Shown here in pieces: positions 24,423-39,216 of a stretch of DNA of 64,000 nt (position 1 is the stretch's first letter; every line of letters begins with the position of its first letter). This DNA comes from Amoebidium appalachense (Eukaryota > Ichthyosporea). The notes below the pieces were generated by a model. It made no database searches, was not told the DNA's origin, and worked only from the letters and a program-made list of their open reading frames with translations. The stretch spans positions 4,464,001-4,528,000 of the forward strand of contig CAVNZM010000014.1 of the NCBI GenBank assembly GCA_963693365.1, read 5' to 3'. A program made the position numbers and the translations under genes.

Positions 24423-25274
24423 CTACTCGCCTACTTTTCATGCTTGAACTAAGTTAGGCTTCGTTGATCAGCAGTTTTCTTTTTGTACGAGTACATTCTT
24501 TAAGAGGAGAGCCCGTTAACAACTTAACCCTGTGGCCCTGTAAACCACCTCTTAGCTCGCCGCGTTCCGGCAGGGGCTACCTCTTTTGACAGTGCCCCTG
24601 GTTGCTAGCCACGAGCTAGACCTCTAGCTAGCATACAGAGCCGCCTGAGCAAACCTCGCCTATCCAAGCCGCCGGATGGGTAGTCTCAGGAGGCTTCAAG
24701 ACATCTTCTACCTCCATTATTAACGAGCATCTTAGTAGTGTGTGTGTGCTTATAGGAGCACACACTTGGCCTGCTAGGAGACAGGTTATACTCTTGCTGC
24801 ACCACACAGCGTGGCGTGCCGCCAAGCAGACAAGAGGGCGGGCAGAACGGGCCGCCTGACCGACCTGTGCCATGTGCCCCAGAAGGAGGTGATGCCCTGG
24901 TTGCCGTGGTGCCACCAGGTAGGGCTTTATTTAGCTGTTATTGTGTGGGCACCCCAGGAGTATGGTTGTATGATAGTCTTTGAATTAGTTATAGGCTTGA
25001 AAGTCTTAGCTGATCTTATGCTATTTCTAACCTTGTGGCACCCATGTTATGTCGCAAACAGCTTGAAATGCACGGGCTTTCCCTACCCTCCTTGCTATAG
25101 CTTAAATCCTGGCACAAAAGAAGGGCCGTGTTGCTTGTTGCTATCGAGCACATAAGTAGTGCGCACCTTCTGGTGTACCCCTTGCGAACCAAGAAACACA
25201 CACCCCTCACTGTCCTTCTCACACACTCTCCCTCCCTTCCCCCCCTCACTTCCTCGCTCCTCCACTGCGTCTCT

Positions 25275-25288
25275 TCTCCCTCTCTCTC

Positions 25289-25323
<35 letters not shown>

Positions 25324-25545
25324 TTCACTCTCTCTCTCGCTCTCCCCCTCTCCCCCCCCCCTCTCTGTCTGTCTGTCTGGCTCTGGCTCTCCTCCCCCCC
25401 CCCTTAATTTCCCTCCCTCTCCCTCTCTTTCACACACACACACACACACACACAGTCACACACACATTCTCTTTCTCTCTCTCATCCTCTCGTCCCCCCC
25501 CCACACTCTCTCCCCTCTCCCCCCTTCTCTCCCCCCCTCACGCTC
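25275..25545. repeat. (CT)n and (CA)n low-complexity block
   Basis: Polypyrimidine (CT)n tracts, C-runs, (CA)8 and more (CT)n on the plus strand, upstream of the first recognisable MED12 exon. Confidence 0.9.
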
Positions 25546-26050
25546 TCCCTGTGTGTGTGTGTGTGTGTGTGTGTGTGGTGCACAATCTCCTCCCTTTCCT
25601 TCCCTTTATTCTTTTTCGCGGCAATTCACCTGCCTTGCCTTTGCTTACTCCACCCATCCATACCCCCCCCCCCCCCCCTTGTCCCCCTCCCCCTTCTCCC
25701 CCCCCCCCCCCCTCCCCCGGCCCCCGCGTGTTGCACACATATAGTGTGTATCTGTACTTGCACAAATGCATTATGGCACACACGCATCATGGCATGCCTG
25801 CATCCTGCTCGTCTCGTAAAGCTTTCCGCTTCTGTTGGTCAACCTTCTAAAATCCCATGGTGCCCCTTGCTCTCTCCATATCCTAGACCTGCCCCCCAAG
25901 CTCCACTGGCAGTCCTGCCCATAACCCTTTCCACCTTTCTATTCTCTGTCTAACCTGTTTGCAGTTTTCTATCGTGCCTCTATATCCTCCCCCCCCTCCC
26001 CCCCCCTCTATCCCCCCTCCCCCTTCCCCCCCAACACACACACACACACG

Positions 26051-26096
<46 letters not shown>

Positions 26097-26956
26097 ACCC
26101 CACTCCTCTAGGGCTCTCCTCCCCCATGTGGCCCTGCACACTTGCTTCTTTATTTTATTTATTTTTTATTTTTATGTTATTCATTTTCTTTCTTTTTTTT
26201 AGGGGGGGGGGGGGGGGGGTGAGATGGTGGTGGGGGCGGGAGAGGGGAAGGGGGAAGGGGGGGGGGTTCGGTTTGCAGTAACGCAGCAAAGAAGGTAAAC
26301 ATCAAGGAAGCGGTGGGTAAGTGGTAACATAGATTGCTGGCATGGGTAGTTACCAGCCGGCAGTGTCACACATAGACTAACATGGACGGGCGGGCGGGCA
26401 GGTCTGAGACATGAGTACAGATGAGGCTTGGACCTTTCCGGAAGCACGCCGCAATGTGATCTGCAAGCCCCCCCGGAAGGACTTGCACAGGCACGTGCAC
26501 CCACCCGGACATGCACACACACAGATACACAGACAGGCACATAGTGTCATGCGTGTGAAGACAAGGGTCCACTGGATGAAGACGTAGAAGCACGTGCAGA
26601 CACAGGCACACACACAGACACGCAGGCATGCATGCGAGGATGGGAGCAGGGGATTGGGGAGGGGCTTAGAACGGGGAGTCCGGGGTGGGGGGGGGGGAAG
26701 AGGGGAGGGTGGGCTGAGGTGGGGGGAGGGGGGGGGGAGGGGGGGGGGTTGGTGGTAGACTTGCTACAGTAGGCGCTTCCCTACGTTCGAAGGGAAGAGT
26801 CGAAGACAGCTTGGTAATCTGTCCTCACACCTCGCGTTTCTTGGGACCACTTCACACTCCTACACACCAAAACACATACCCACGGAACGACGTATACTCA
26901 TCTTCCTCCATTTCCCTTTCCTCTGCACACACCCTCCTGTTCACTCCTGTTTCCCC

Positions 26957-27330
<374 letters not shown>

Positions 27331-27345
27331 CCCATGTGTGTGCAG

Positions 27346-27623
27346 GGGGTGGGCAGCTGGGCAAGGCGGACTACTATCCGCAGAGTGACCGGCAGCCCGA
27401 GGATGTTCTCAATGCCGAGACGGTCAGACATGGCTTCCAGAACCCCGTGCTGGTCGAGAATGAGGTGCTGGGCTCATTCAGGCAGGCGGGGTCAAGGCAG
27501 CGCCATGCAGACCTGCTCGAGCATGTACGTACCCGTGTGTGTGGGTGGGTGGGTGTGGGTGTGGGTGTGGGTGTGGGTGTGGGTGTGGGTGTGGGTGTGG
27601 GTGTGGGTGTGGGTGTGGGTGTG

Positions 27624-27677
<54 letters not shown>

Positions 27678-29369
27678 TGGTGGTGGTTTTTTTTTTTTTG
27701 GGGGGGGGGGGGAGGGGAGGGGGGGAGGGGGGTGGAGGGCTGGCGAAACGGAGGGGTGTAATAAAGGTAGATGCTGTGAACATGACTTTCATTCCTCACA
27801 ATTTCTGGGGGTTGAGGGGGGAGGGGACTTTGGGGGGGGGAGGGGGAGGGGAGGAGGAGGGGGGAGGGGGGAGGAGGAGGAGGGGGGGGGAGGGGGGGAG
27901 GGGGGGGCAGTGGGACGGAATGGAAGGTGTTGGGGGAGAGGGGGGGGGGGGGGGGGGAGGGAGAGAGAGAGGATTGTGTGTGTGTGGGGGGGGGGATGCC
28001 AAGGGTTTTCGAAAAGCCGGGCCTTCTATAAGTATCAAACAGAGGCACTGAGGTAAATCTGGACAGAAATGGAAGCAAAATGGGGCACAGTGTGGCGGGA
28101 GAGCAGGGGGCAGGCGGGGAATGCCCCTTGCTGGGTAGGAGCACTATTGCAGGCGGCCTGTCGTTAAAGCAACCTCCGTATTTACCATTTAGCGTTTGGG
28201 CAACGAACATCCATAAGCCATATTTCTCAGATTGCTCTGACCAATCAGTTGACGCTATCAATTTGTGTCACATACCGAGACTGGCCTATGTCGACATCCA
28301 ACAAAGCCTGCCCTCACCCCAGTTTCTGGGCACCTAAACGGCTGTGTGAAAATTGTGGACAAAATGACGTCACCAATGTGGCCTACCACCCAGACGCTAA
28401 AGTGGTAGATACGGACCTTGCTTTAAGTCTTCAATCGCCAAAGTGTGAAGTAGTGTTATGTCACATCCTCCGTCCAGAAATTTGTGGACCCTCCCTTTTT
28501 TGATGCTCTACATATCCTTTTCCCTTTCACTGGTTTCTCCCTCTTCTCTCCTCACCTTTACCCCCATCTCGTATACCTTTCGTGGTTTCACTCTATTCTC
28601 TCTCCACCTTTGCTCCATCCGTTCCTCACCTTTTGCTCCCCCCCCTCCCCCCCCCCCCCCCCCCCTCCCCCCCTGCCATGGTGACGCACACAAAAATTCC
28701 AACACCATATCCCTTTTCCTTTTCCCCCACAGCTCGTTGGGTACTTTGGGGAGGTCAGTGCGCAGCATTCCAGTGTCAACACGCTGGCCAGCAGCCAGAT
28801 GTCCAACCTGCCCCGAATGAACGACCGGGGGGTCATAGTGAATGACAAGGTCGAGGCTTTCTGGCGCGCACTCAAGGGCGATGAGTCCCTGCACACCATC
28901 CCCCGCATACACAAAACGGTACGTGTATAATAGAATATTAACCCCTGCACACCATCCCCCACATACACAAAACGGTGAGTGTAAAGTCCCTGCACACCAT
29001 ACCCAACATACACAGCATGCGGGGGTGAGTGTTGGCAAGCAGGGGTGTCTGGATGGTGTGTGGGTGTGAGTGCGTAAGTTGGTGGGAGGATGGTTGGAGG
29101 GGTTGATGGGTGAAGGTGAATAGCTGGGTGTGGGCTAGTTGCTGGGTAACGGGGTGAGTGTGAGTGGGTGCATGGGCGGGTGCAGGTGACTGAGTGGGGT
29201 AAGGAAGACAGGCACACCCACCAACCCACGTAACTACGTGTACATGCACATGAAGTTGGATGGGTGGGAAGGCGGGTTGTGGGTGTGTGGGAATTGAGGG
29301 AATGCAGGCATGCTGACTCTCAGACACACATACACACATGTGGCTGGATGTGTATGGTGGGAAGTGAGG

Positions 29370-29455
<86 letters not shown>

Positions 29456-29562
29456 GGACACACAGACAGACACACACATACACATTCGACACACTCGCAC
29501 ACTCATACACATAAGCGCCACACACCATTACAACCACGGACGCACACGCCGGTCACCCGCAT

Positions 29563-29616
<54 letters not shown>

Positions 29617-30463
29617 CGTGTGTGTGTGCGTGCGTGTGTGCGTGCATGCTTGACACTCACACGCTCGTGCACACATACATCACACACACACGCTCTCTCA
29701 CATGAACACACGCCTGTATGTTCATGCACCATGAATGAATCGTTTCCTTCATTCCGACCCGTTCCCCACAGCTCCCACTGTACAAACAAAAGAAGGACAT
29801 GTTGAAAGAGTTTTCCGAACGAAACATTCCCGTCGAACGAGCCACTTGGTTTACGAAGGCAACCCCCCCCCCCCCCCCCCCCCCCCCCGTCTTCCTCCCC
29901 CACCGACACACAACTATCGGCACTCACACACGCACACTAAACACAAGTATACCTCCCTCCCTCATGCCTTACTATCGCGGGTCTGTCCTTTCTGCACGGG
30001 GCAGGTGGGATTTGGAGCATGTCACAGCAAGCGTAAAACTGGTAGGTGTGTTCTGTACACAGTGTTACATACACGCAACTGAGCTTGGGCGTTGGCTGCC
30101 GGCTGCTTTCTTGCATGCATATTGTGCATGCGAAGATGCATGAATCTGCCTCTTTTGTCCTGTCAAGAAGTATTCACAAATCTTTGTGTACTGCTCGTAG
30201 CGAGATGTGACTTTGAATGGCGGTGTGTTGATTGAACAGACCACGAAGGAAAGGAAAAGGAGAATGGGGTCTTACGGATGTTTGGCCAGATATGCATCTT
30301 GTCGGAGCAGAGTAACCAGCAGAAGGCACGCAACATGAGGTCAGACACCATCCAGGAGTGGACATTCACCCTCACTACTTGGCTGAAAGACTCGGTACTA
30401 CTACCCCCCCCCCCACACACACACACACACACGAACCACCATCACACACACATGCACACACAC

Positions 30464-30555
<92 letters not shown>

Positions 30556-30728
30556 CGTCATTGCATAGCACAGAAATACCCATACCTCGTTGCAAACATT
30601 CCCAATCGCAAGTCAGGTTAAAAGACTTGGCAACACAAGTCAATCATCCAATAAATTGGATAGACCCATGCAGGCATGCACCACGGGTTCTCCGACATGT
30701 GCAAACCAGCTGTGCGCCCATGCAGGCA

Positions 30729-30775
<47 letters not shown>

Positions 30776-30806
30776 TACACACCACGCGTGCGCACAAACA
30801 CACACA

Positions 30807-30894
<88 letters not shown>

Positions 30895-30965
30895 CATGCA
30901 GCATGCATGCATGCATGCATGCACACACACACATGCACACATGAACACACACACGAACACACAAA

Positions 30966-31025
<60 letters not shown>

Positions 31026-31094
31026 AACACACTCACTCACATGCACACACCCACATGCACGCACACATGTACACACACGCACACACGCATGCAC

Positions 31095-31175
<81 letters not shown>

Positions 31176-32173
31176 AGCACACATGTGTGTCCGTGGGACT
31201 TATGTTCTCTGGTTTTGTTTACTGTTAGTGGCTGTGATATGTCTTGCCACGCACACCAACAGCCACATAGCATCCATAATGTATATATAATTCTAATGCC
31301 TGATGTTGGGTGCACACACACCTGGCCCTATGCTCATTTTTGACGGGGGCAGATGATGGGCCTGGAGAATACGAAAAAGGGCACGGAGCCGGCAGGGATC
31401 TCCCTATCCCGGTGGCAGTATGCCTTGCGCCTGCTGCACTACCAGTACGACGAGGTGGGTGGGTGGGTGGGTGGGTGGGTGTGTGCATGTGTGCGTGCGT
31501 GCATTGGGGTGTGGCGCATGTGTGTGTGTGTGTGCGTCCGTGTGTGTGTGCATTCGTGTGAGTGTGTGCATGGGGTGTGGGTGTGGTGTGTGGTGGAGGG
31601 GTTGTGTTTTGGTGCGGGTGCGGACCGCGCGGTGGGTATGCGGATGGATGGGTTGGTGGTTGCGTGGGTGGGTGGGTGCGTGTGGATGGGTTTTGATGCC
31701 TGTGTATGCACGTATGTTTGAGTGAGTGGGTGTGGTGTGCTGGTTGTTCGTGATGGCTTCGTCGTTATGTGGGCATTTTTGTGTACAATTCTCTACCGGT
31801 GCTGGTTTGGGGACGACGGTGGGGTGAGGTTGAGGGGGTTGCCTTTGTGTTGATAGATCATGACCTGTGGTTTTTGGGATGTGATGGTGGAGAGGGGGAG
31901 GGGGAGGGGGAGGGGGGGGGGGGGGGGGGGGGGGGGGGTAGTGACTTGATTAATTCAAAAGTGTAAAAATGGTGGAGAAAGGTGAGGAACAAATATTATT
32001 GTGGAAAGGGGGCAAGAAGAAATTGGGGGGAGGGGGGGGGGGGGGGGGGATGATATCTAGCTGGTGTGGGCATGGGCTGGTACTCATGCACGTGGCATGC
32101 AGGGGATCATCAACAGAGAGTTCTTTCTTGAGTTTCTCATGAGAGAGTTCAAGGACTCAAGCTGGTGAGTCAA

Positions 32174-32206
<33 letters not shown>

Positions 32207-32613
32207 GGGGGGCAGGTCTTTCTGGGCATTATGTATGGCATACAGGCATACACCACTGATACGGCATCGACGTGCATCCTTGGAATTAGTTACCATAGCT
32301 TCCGTTAGCATGTGTACACAGTGGTTGGCGAAAAAAACATGACAGACATGCACTTGCCTGCTCATATGTTTGTGTGCATGTGTGGTATGTATGCTTCGTA
32401 AGCACAGCCGGATGCAATATAAAGGTGCTGGCTGAGAGGATGGTTGCATGGTTTGTGGGCCAGGTGGTAGGTGTTTCATGCCTGTAGTTGGTGAATGATC
32501 GGATTGCATTCGAAAAAATTTTTAATTTGCGACCTCTGTTGGACCTGTGTGTGGTCACAGTTTGTTCCCCTCCTTATCATGATTTGTTTGGTCCACGCAC
32601 GGGGATACACACA

Positions 32614-32648
<35 letters not shown>

Positions 32649-32746
32649 ACACACACGTACACACACACACGTACACACGTACACACACAACCCCCCCTCC
32701 CTTCGTGCCCCCAAGACACTACATGCACATACATCCAACCTCTCTC

Positions 32747-32795
<49 letters not shown>

Positions 32796-33821
32796 ACACA
32801 CATACGTACAGGATGGTGTCGCCCCTCCTCTCGAGTGTAGTAGTGCAGTATGTTGGTGACTACGTGTCATCCACCCCCCTTCTGCGGCGCCTGCTTCTAG
32901 TGTGCCTTGACCGGCTGGCCAAGCTGTTACGACTGGGGCCAGGGCTTGAGCAGATGCGCAGTTTTGTGCCGGGCACGTACGGCAACCACATGCTATACTG
33001 CAACCTGTGTGCTATCATACAGGTGTGTGCTGGTGCAACTCTATGGGAGAATAGTGACATTTCCCACTGGCGAATTGCACCCTGTTTGTTTTGTTAACGA
33101 TGTCATCATGCCCCCAAAATAGTGTTTTCTGCTGTCAAAAGCATATGCCGTCCCAGTAGGTTTAATACTTTATACCATATCGTGTCGTAGAAATAATAGC
33201 CCTATAGGCAGTGCCGCATACGATTACTGGCTGTCAACGTTTGATTCGGGCAGTCCGGCAATGTAACAAGACTAACCTAACCTTGCATGGTTGGTCACCT
33301 GCCAAGTAATTCGGGTAGAAACTTGGCTAGTTTTGAATGGGGAACATTTGTCACCATGCTCCGTATGCACCCCATTTTTCTTGTGCTGTGTGTGGTGTGT
33401 GTGTGTGTGCACTGACTGTGCTTGCTGCAGGTGTGTGTGCTTGAGGGCCCAGACTGCCTTTTGAGTGCGGCTGTGCGGCAGCCCACCCTAGCCCTGCACA
33501 TGAACCAACCCCCCATGCGACTGCTGTTTGAAGACATGCTGGCTGCCACCACCCTGCCCTCAGCCCTGCCCCCCCAACTGCAGGTGCGTGTGCTTGGGAA
33601 AGTATTGGTGCTGGTAGGGAGTGTGTGCTGTAGTGTGTTTTTTTTTCTGCCATGCATGTGAACATGAATGTGGGGCACCATTCCTTGCTATAACACGTCA
33701 AAACTGTTCCCCCACTCGTAACGCCCAACAGTCCTCTCGTTATTTCTTGCGTGGTTTATGAACTGACATGGCTACTGACGCACGTACGATCCCCAAGCAC
33801 AAGCACGCACAAGCACGCACA

Positions 33822-33870
<49 letters not shown>

Positions 33871-33961
33871 GCGTGCGCGCACACACACACGCACACACAC
33901 ACAGACACATGCACACACACACATACACACACACCCACTCCCACCCCCCCACCTCCACCCA

Positions 33962-34013
<52 letters not shown>

Positions 34014-34521
34014 ACACACAGCAACTCCTGGAGGACCTAGTGATGGGTGAGGAGGAGAGTGCACGTCAGCGTGGGGAGGCACTTCAGAGCCTACAGCAGG
34101 GCAGTGTGCCACAGAGTGCAGCTCAGCAGACCAGCGCCAGCACATACCCAATCCTCGATGCTCTCGATGCTTTCCCTGTGCTCGAACCCCAGGTGCAGGT
34201 GTGTGCGTGTGTGTAGCTGTGTGACATTTCCATTGTTCATGTAGCCTCGGTGCATGCAAGCTCGGTGCACGTGTGCGACATGCTGTGTATGCCATTGCAT
34301 GCTCGTGCGTGCTTGGTGGCACAGACACAGTACACCTGACAGCACAAGATATGTTCTCCACCCTGGCTTCATGGCCCACACACACACACCGTCCTGATTC
34401 CCCCTCCCTGTTTTTCACATCTACACCTCTCTTTCCTTGCTCTGCTTCAGAAACATTGTTGTTCTCTACACACAGCTACATTCTCCTTTCCCCTCCTCAG
34501 GAACCCTTTTCCCCTGTGCAG

Positions 34522-34557
<36 letters not shown>

Positions 34558-35858
34558 ACCGTCCCCGGGGGCCTTTTTTCCCTCTTTCACCCTCCTCCTC
34601 CTCCCCACCCCCTCTTCCCCCTTCCCGTGCCCCCATCAATCATTCTGGCCACCCATCCGCAGGCACCCCGTGAGGGAGCCAAGCCACAACCCAGCAGTCA
34701 AACGCTGGAAACGCTCTTTCAGACTGTGTTCAATCGGCCACCAATTTCAAGCAAATCATCAGACCAGCCACCACAACCAGGCATGTGTAACATCCACACA
34801 CACACATGCACGCACAACACACACACACACACACCACACGCACGCACACACAGCTCTTCCCCGTAAAATGCATACTCTTTGCGTGTGGTCTATTTGCATG
34901 TGATATCCGTGGCAAATGTGTGTATGCTTGCCTCGTACTCTGTAATGCATTCCTATCCTGCCTTATCCTTCCAGCCTACTAGAATAGATATGCAAATGTC
35001 TAACTGAGTAGATTGTTTTTCCGTATGAAGGGACATGCAAACTGACCACCGCGTGAGTGCATGCCCACGGCACTCCTTGCCTGCGTTTCGTCTTCCCGCA
35101 ACATCACCTACCTCCTTCTCACCCCCAACCACACACTGACACTTCTTACACACCAGCGTGGGGGTGGCATGCCAGTGAGCAGGAGACACTTGAGGTTGAG
35201 CGTGTAGTGCATCTGCTTGTGGAGTGGGCCACCACAGTCTACCGGCCAGGATCATACAGGGTCGTGGTGGTCGTAGGCCTGCTGGCACTGCTGCACGATA
35301 CAACGGCACAAATAGGGTCAGTTGGGGGAGGGGGGGAGGGAGGGAGAAGGGGGGGCGTATCGGGAGGGAATTCCACAGATAGCGTCAAAAGAGGGAGGGG
35401 AAAGAGGAAGGGGGTAAAGGGTTGGGAATGAGATCTTAATAAGGGATTGAGGATGGGGGGGGGGGGGGGGGGGGGGGGAGGGGGGGAGGGGGGGAGGGGG
35501 GGGGGAGGGGGGGGAAGGGAGGTGCCTTCTGGTGTGTTAGGAAACACGGGCGCAGGGGGAGGTGGAGGAAACAGGCAAAAGGGGAATTGGGTGTTTCCTT
35601 CTTCTGGGCACTTTTTCCGATCTGGCGGTGGTGGCAGAGAAGGGCGGGGGGGGGGGGGGGGGGGGGGGGGGGGGAAGGGTGTCTTGTAGTGCTGACATGA
35701 CTGTTGGTTAGGAATGGAGGGTCTACGAATGCCATCCACAAGCTGCTTGCATCGTACTTGGACAAGTACGCACCATCAGACGACCTGACTAGGGCAGACA
35801 AGGACGAGGTAAAGCATGCATGTTGCTATTGGCTTTTTTTCTTTTTTTCTTTTTTTTT

Positions 35859-35901
<43 letters not shown>

Positions 35902-38504
35902 TGTTAGGGGTGACCGTGGGATGTGACCGTGTGTCCGGGGGAGGGAGGGGGGCGGAGGGAGGGGGGATCTAGGGGACACAGCGGGTTGGGGGGTGTGCAC
36001 CTGCTTGTGCATGCATATGTGTGGTGTGTGCGATGTACACATGTGTGTGTGTGCCGATGAAACACATACTCATGCACGTGTTTTTTGTTGTGGCCACAGG
36101 AGATACGACAGCTGGTGCTTCTGTACGGGGAGCTCTCACGAAGGGACCTGTTCAGCCACAGTGCGTACATGCGCATGCTCGTGGCTAGGCCGGACTTTGA
36201 CCGCCCTCTGCGCGCCATCCGCCCAGGTAAGCCACGTCTGTGTGGACGTATATACCGAGGGGTGTGAGGGGAACCCCCGCGGGGGGGGGGGGGGGGGGGG
36301 GGGAGGGGGGGGGGGGATGGTTGATGGATGGGAGATGGGTGATATGCTTTGGTGTGGTTGTGGGGGGCTGTTGAAACTGCGAGGGGGGCATTATTGTGGG
36401 CTCGGGAGGACCACGTTTTTGTCCGAGGCATAAAATCTGCAACGCAGGGGTTTGCGCTTGCAATCCTCTGACACTCATGGCCTTGCCTGCAACCTACCAT
36501 GCACACATTGCACATGCACACACACGTACATATGTGCACACACACGCACAAGCGCGCGCAAACACACACACACGCACACACACACACACACACATATGCC
36601 CACTGATGCGTACACACAAGTTCACACATACACGCACAAGCGTATGTGCATGCGTACACACACACACACACACTACTCGTACTCACACACACACACCTAC
36701 ACACGTACACACGTACACACGTACACATATACACGTAACACACAGTGAGCCTCCAGCAGTACCTTGACCTGGTATCCAGTAGTTCCCAACTAGCGCAGTA
36801 CGCCAAGCACATGGTTCTCCTTCAGCGCCTACCGGTCTTCTCCCCCTACGGCAGCCACGCACGCAACCAACGCCGCACCCTCCTATACGGCCTGGACCCC
36901 CGTGGTGACGCGGAGGAACTAGAACACGTGTTCCGCCCCGTGCAAACCATTATCGACCACCTAAACTCAGTCCCGACCCTCGCCACCACCACGCCCTCAG
37001 ACCTGCTCACCGCAACCACCGACACGTTCAGAAACATGCAACAGGCGGCAGGAAAAAGACCGCTGGCTGTGCCTCTTCCCGGGTTGATAACGGAGCAATT
37101 GGTGGTGCAGTTGGGACGGAGGTTTACTGTTGGTGGTATGGGGGATATGGAGGGGGATTATCTTGCAAGGGAGGCGGTGGATAGGCGGCTGCATCTGGAC
37201 GGGGTGGTCAAGACCATGCCTAGGCTGCAGCAGCTAGACATCGTGGACTGGCTGGTGCAGTGCGTGCTCACATACACGGCACAGGTGAGTGAACCCCCTG
37301 AACCCCTTGGGAAATAGAATTGGAGAAGATTGTTGTGTGTGTGTGTTGGATATGCAAACTCGGTGTTGTGTTGTCCGTCTTTAATTTGTACTTCGCACTC
37401 TGTAACGCACTCTAACCCCCCTCACCCACCCACCCACCTAGGCGTACACAACCATCATCATCACAGTCAACTTCTCTCTCCGTATGATTGTGTTTTGCTT
37501 TTGCTTACACATGAGACCCACACAAACAGCAACTTGTTGCCTTGGTGCCATTTCCCTCCCATTTCTTGTTTGGGCCAGGGACCACACAGCTGCCCATGTC
37601 TTTCCGCAAGGATACTGATATAGTGATCAACCTTTCCCTCCCTCCACTACCACCTTCCTCCCCCCCCTTCCCCCCCCCTCCCCCATGCCCCGTCCCCTCT
37701 TTCTCTTCATAATGACAACACACCTCACGACCCGACTCTCTCCCCCCCCCTCCCCCCCACCCCCCACCCCCCCCCTCCCCTTCCTCCTCCGCTCACCACC
37801 ACTGCCCCTCCTCCCCACAATCTAACTCGCACCCCGCCACCCCACGCAACCCCTGCAGATACCCGGTGTTGCCGTGTTGGGTGGGCAGGCAGGGAGCAGC
37901 GAAGACAGTGTTTCTCTTCTCACCGAGGCTCAGCTCGGGGAGGTGTTGCGTATCCTGGAGGTTGCGCAGGCGTGGGAGGCGTTGTGGGAGGTAGTGGGGT
38001 GGGTGCTTGGACACACGGTGGACTGGGGCCTTGTGCGTGTGTGTGTGCATGCGCTGTATCGACACTGGGAGGCACTGCTGTCGTCACAGCACAGGGTGCA
38101 GCATATAGTGGGCGTGCTGGCGGCTATGGTAAAAGGTAGGTGTATGTGTGTGTGGTGGTGGGGGGAGGGGGGGGGGCGATTGGGGAAGGGTGGGGGGGGG
38201 GGGGGGGGGGGAGGGGGGGGGGGATTGGGAAGGGGGTGGGGGGGGGGAGAAGGGGATGGGGGAAGGGTGGATGTGGATGGGGGAAGAGGGGGGAAGGGGG
38301 GAGGGAGTGAAGAAAGGTGGGTGGTTGTGGGTGTGGAAAGACGGGGGAGGAGGGAGAGGCGGGGGGGGAGGGGGAGGTGTGATTGACAAGTAGTGGAGAC
38401 ATTGGGGGGAAAGAGGCTGGGTGGCTGTTTGTGAAGATATGTGAGCGAGGTTAGTGGGTGTGGGTTGGTTGGCTACTGGAGAGGCAGTGCTTTGGGAGGG
38501 AGGG

Positions 38505-38549
<45 letters not shown>

Positions 38550-38595
38550 GAAGGGAGGATAGGCGGTGTGGGTGGGTGTAGAGGGGGAAGGGGGG

Positions 38596-38630
<35 letters not shown>

Positions 38631-39185
38631 TAAGCAAGTGTATGTATGTGTGTGTGGTGGGGAGAAAGGTGGGATAGCAGGATGTGTGTGTGTGTGTCTG
38701 AGGGCCGGGGAAAAGGGGCCTGGGGGGGGGGGGGGGGGGGGGGGGGGGGGTATATGTATGGCTTTCTAGGGAATCTTCATGGAGCATTCCGTTGCAGTGG
38801 TTGGGTCTTCACATTTCGACATAGCCATACACATGCACCTGCAACCCTTCTGAACAGAGGGTTGCTTTTTTTTGCCATAAAGGCCAAAACATAGCGCGTG
38901 AGGCAGGGTGCGTGTGTGTTTCTCCCTGTGTGGATTCTCACGTTCTCACATGGTGTGTTTGTGCAGGGGACACACCATTCCAGAGCATGAGTGGGCCAGA
39001 GAGGGTTGTTGCCTTATTTGTAAACCACCTTGCCACCGTTATGGGGGATGCAGCCCTAACCGGCCCACACTACGACACAGCAAAAAGACTGTGTGCAAAG
39101 GTGTTTCAGTACAAGCGGACAAAGGGCGCGGCAACAAGCACATACTATCCTGATCAGGTGTGTGGATGAGTAGGTGTGTGTGCGG

Positions 39186-39216
<31 letters not shown>

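Noticed and set aside
26411-26584. Open frame MSTDEAWTFPEARRNVICKP as a possible MED12 first exon
   Set aside because: There is no suitable donor in a phase that reaches the exon at 27346, and no likeness to MED12 N-termini.
30729-31175. Regular CA blocks with spacers, looking like an array
   Set aside because: It is simple microsatellite DNA in an intron, not CRISPR: there are no conserved direct repeats with unique spacers and no cas genes.
34663-35316. A second GC-AG intron (donor CCAG|GCATGT at 34781)
   Set aside because: A normal GT donor at 34785 with the acceptor at 35175 also keeps frame, so a GC donor is not required.
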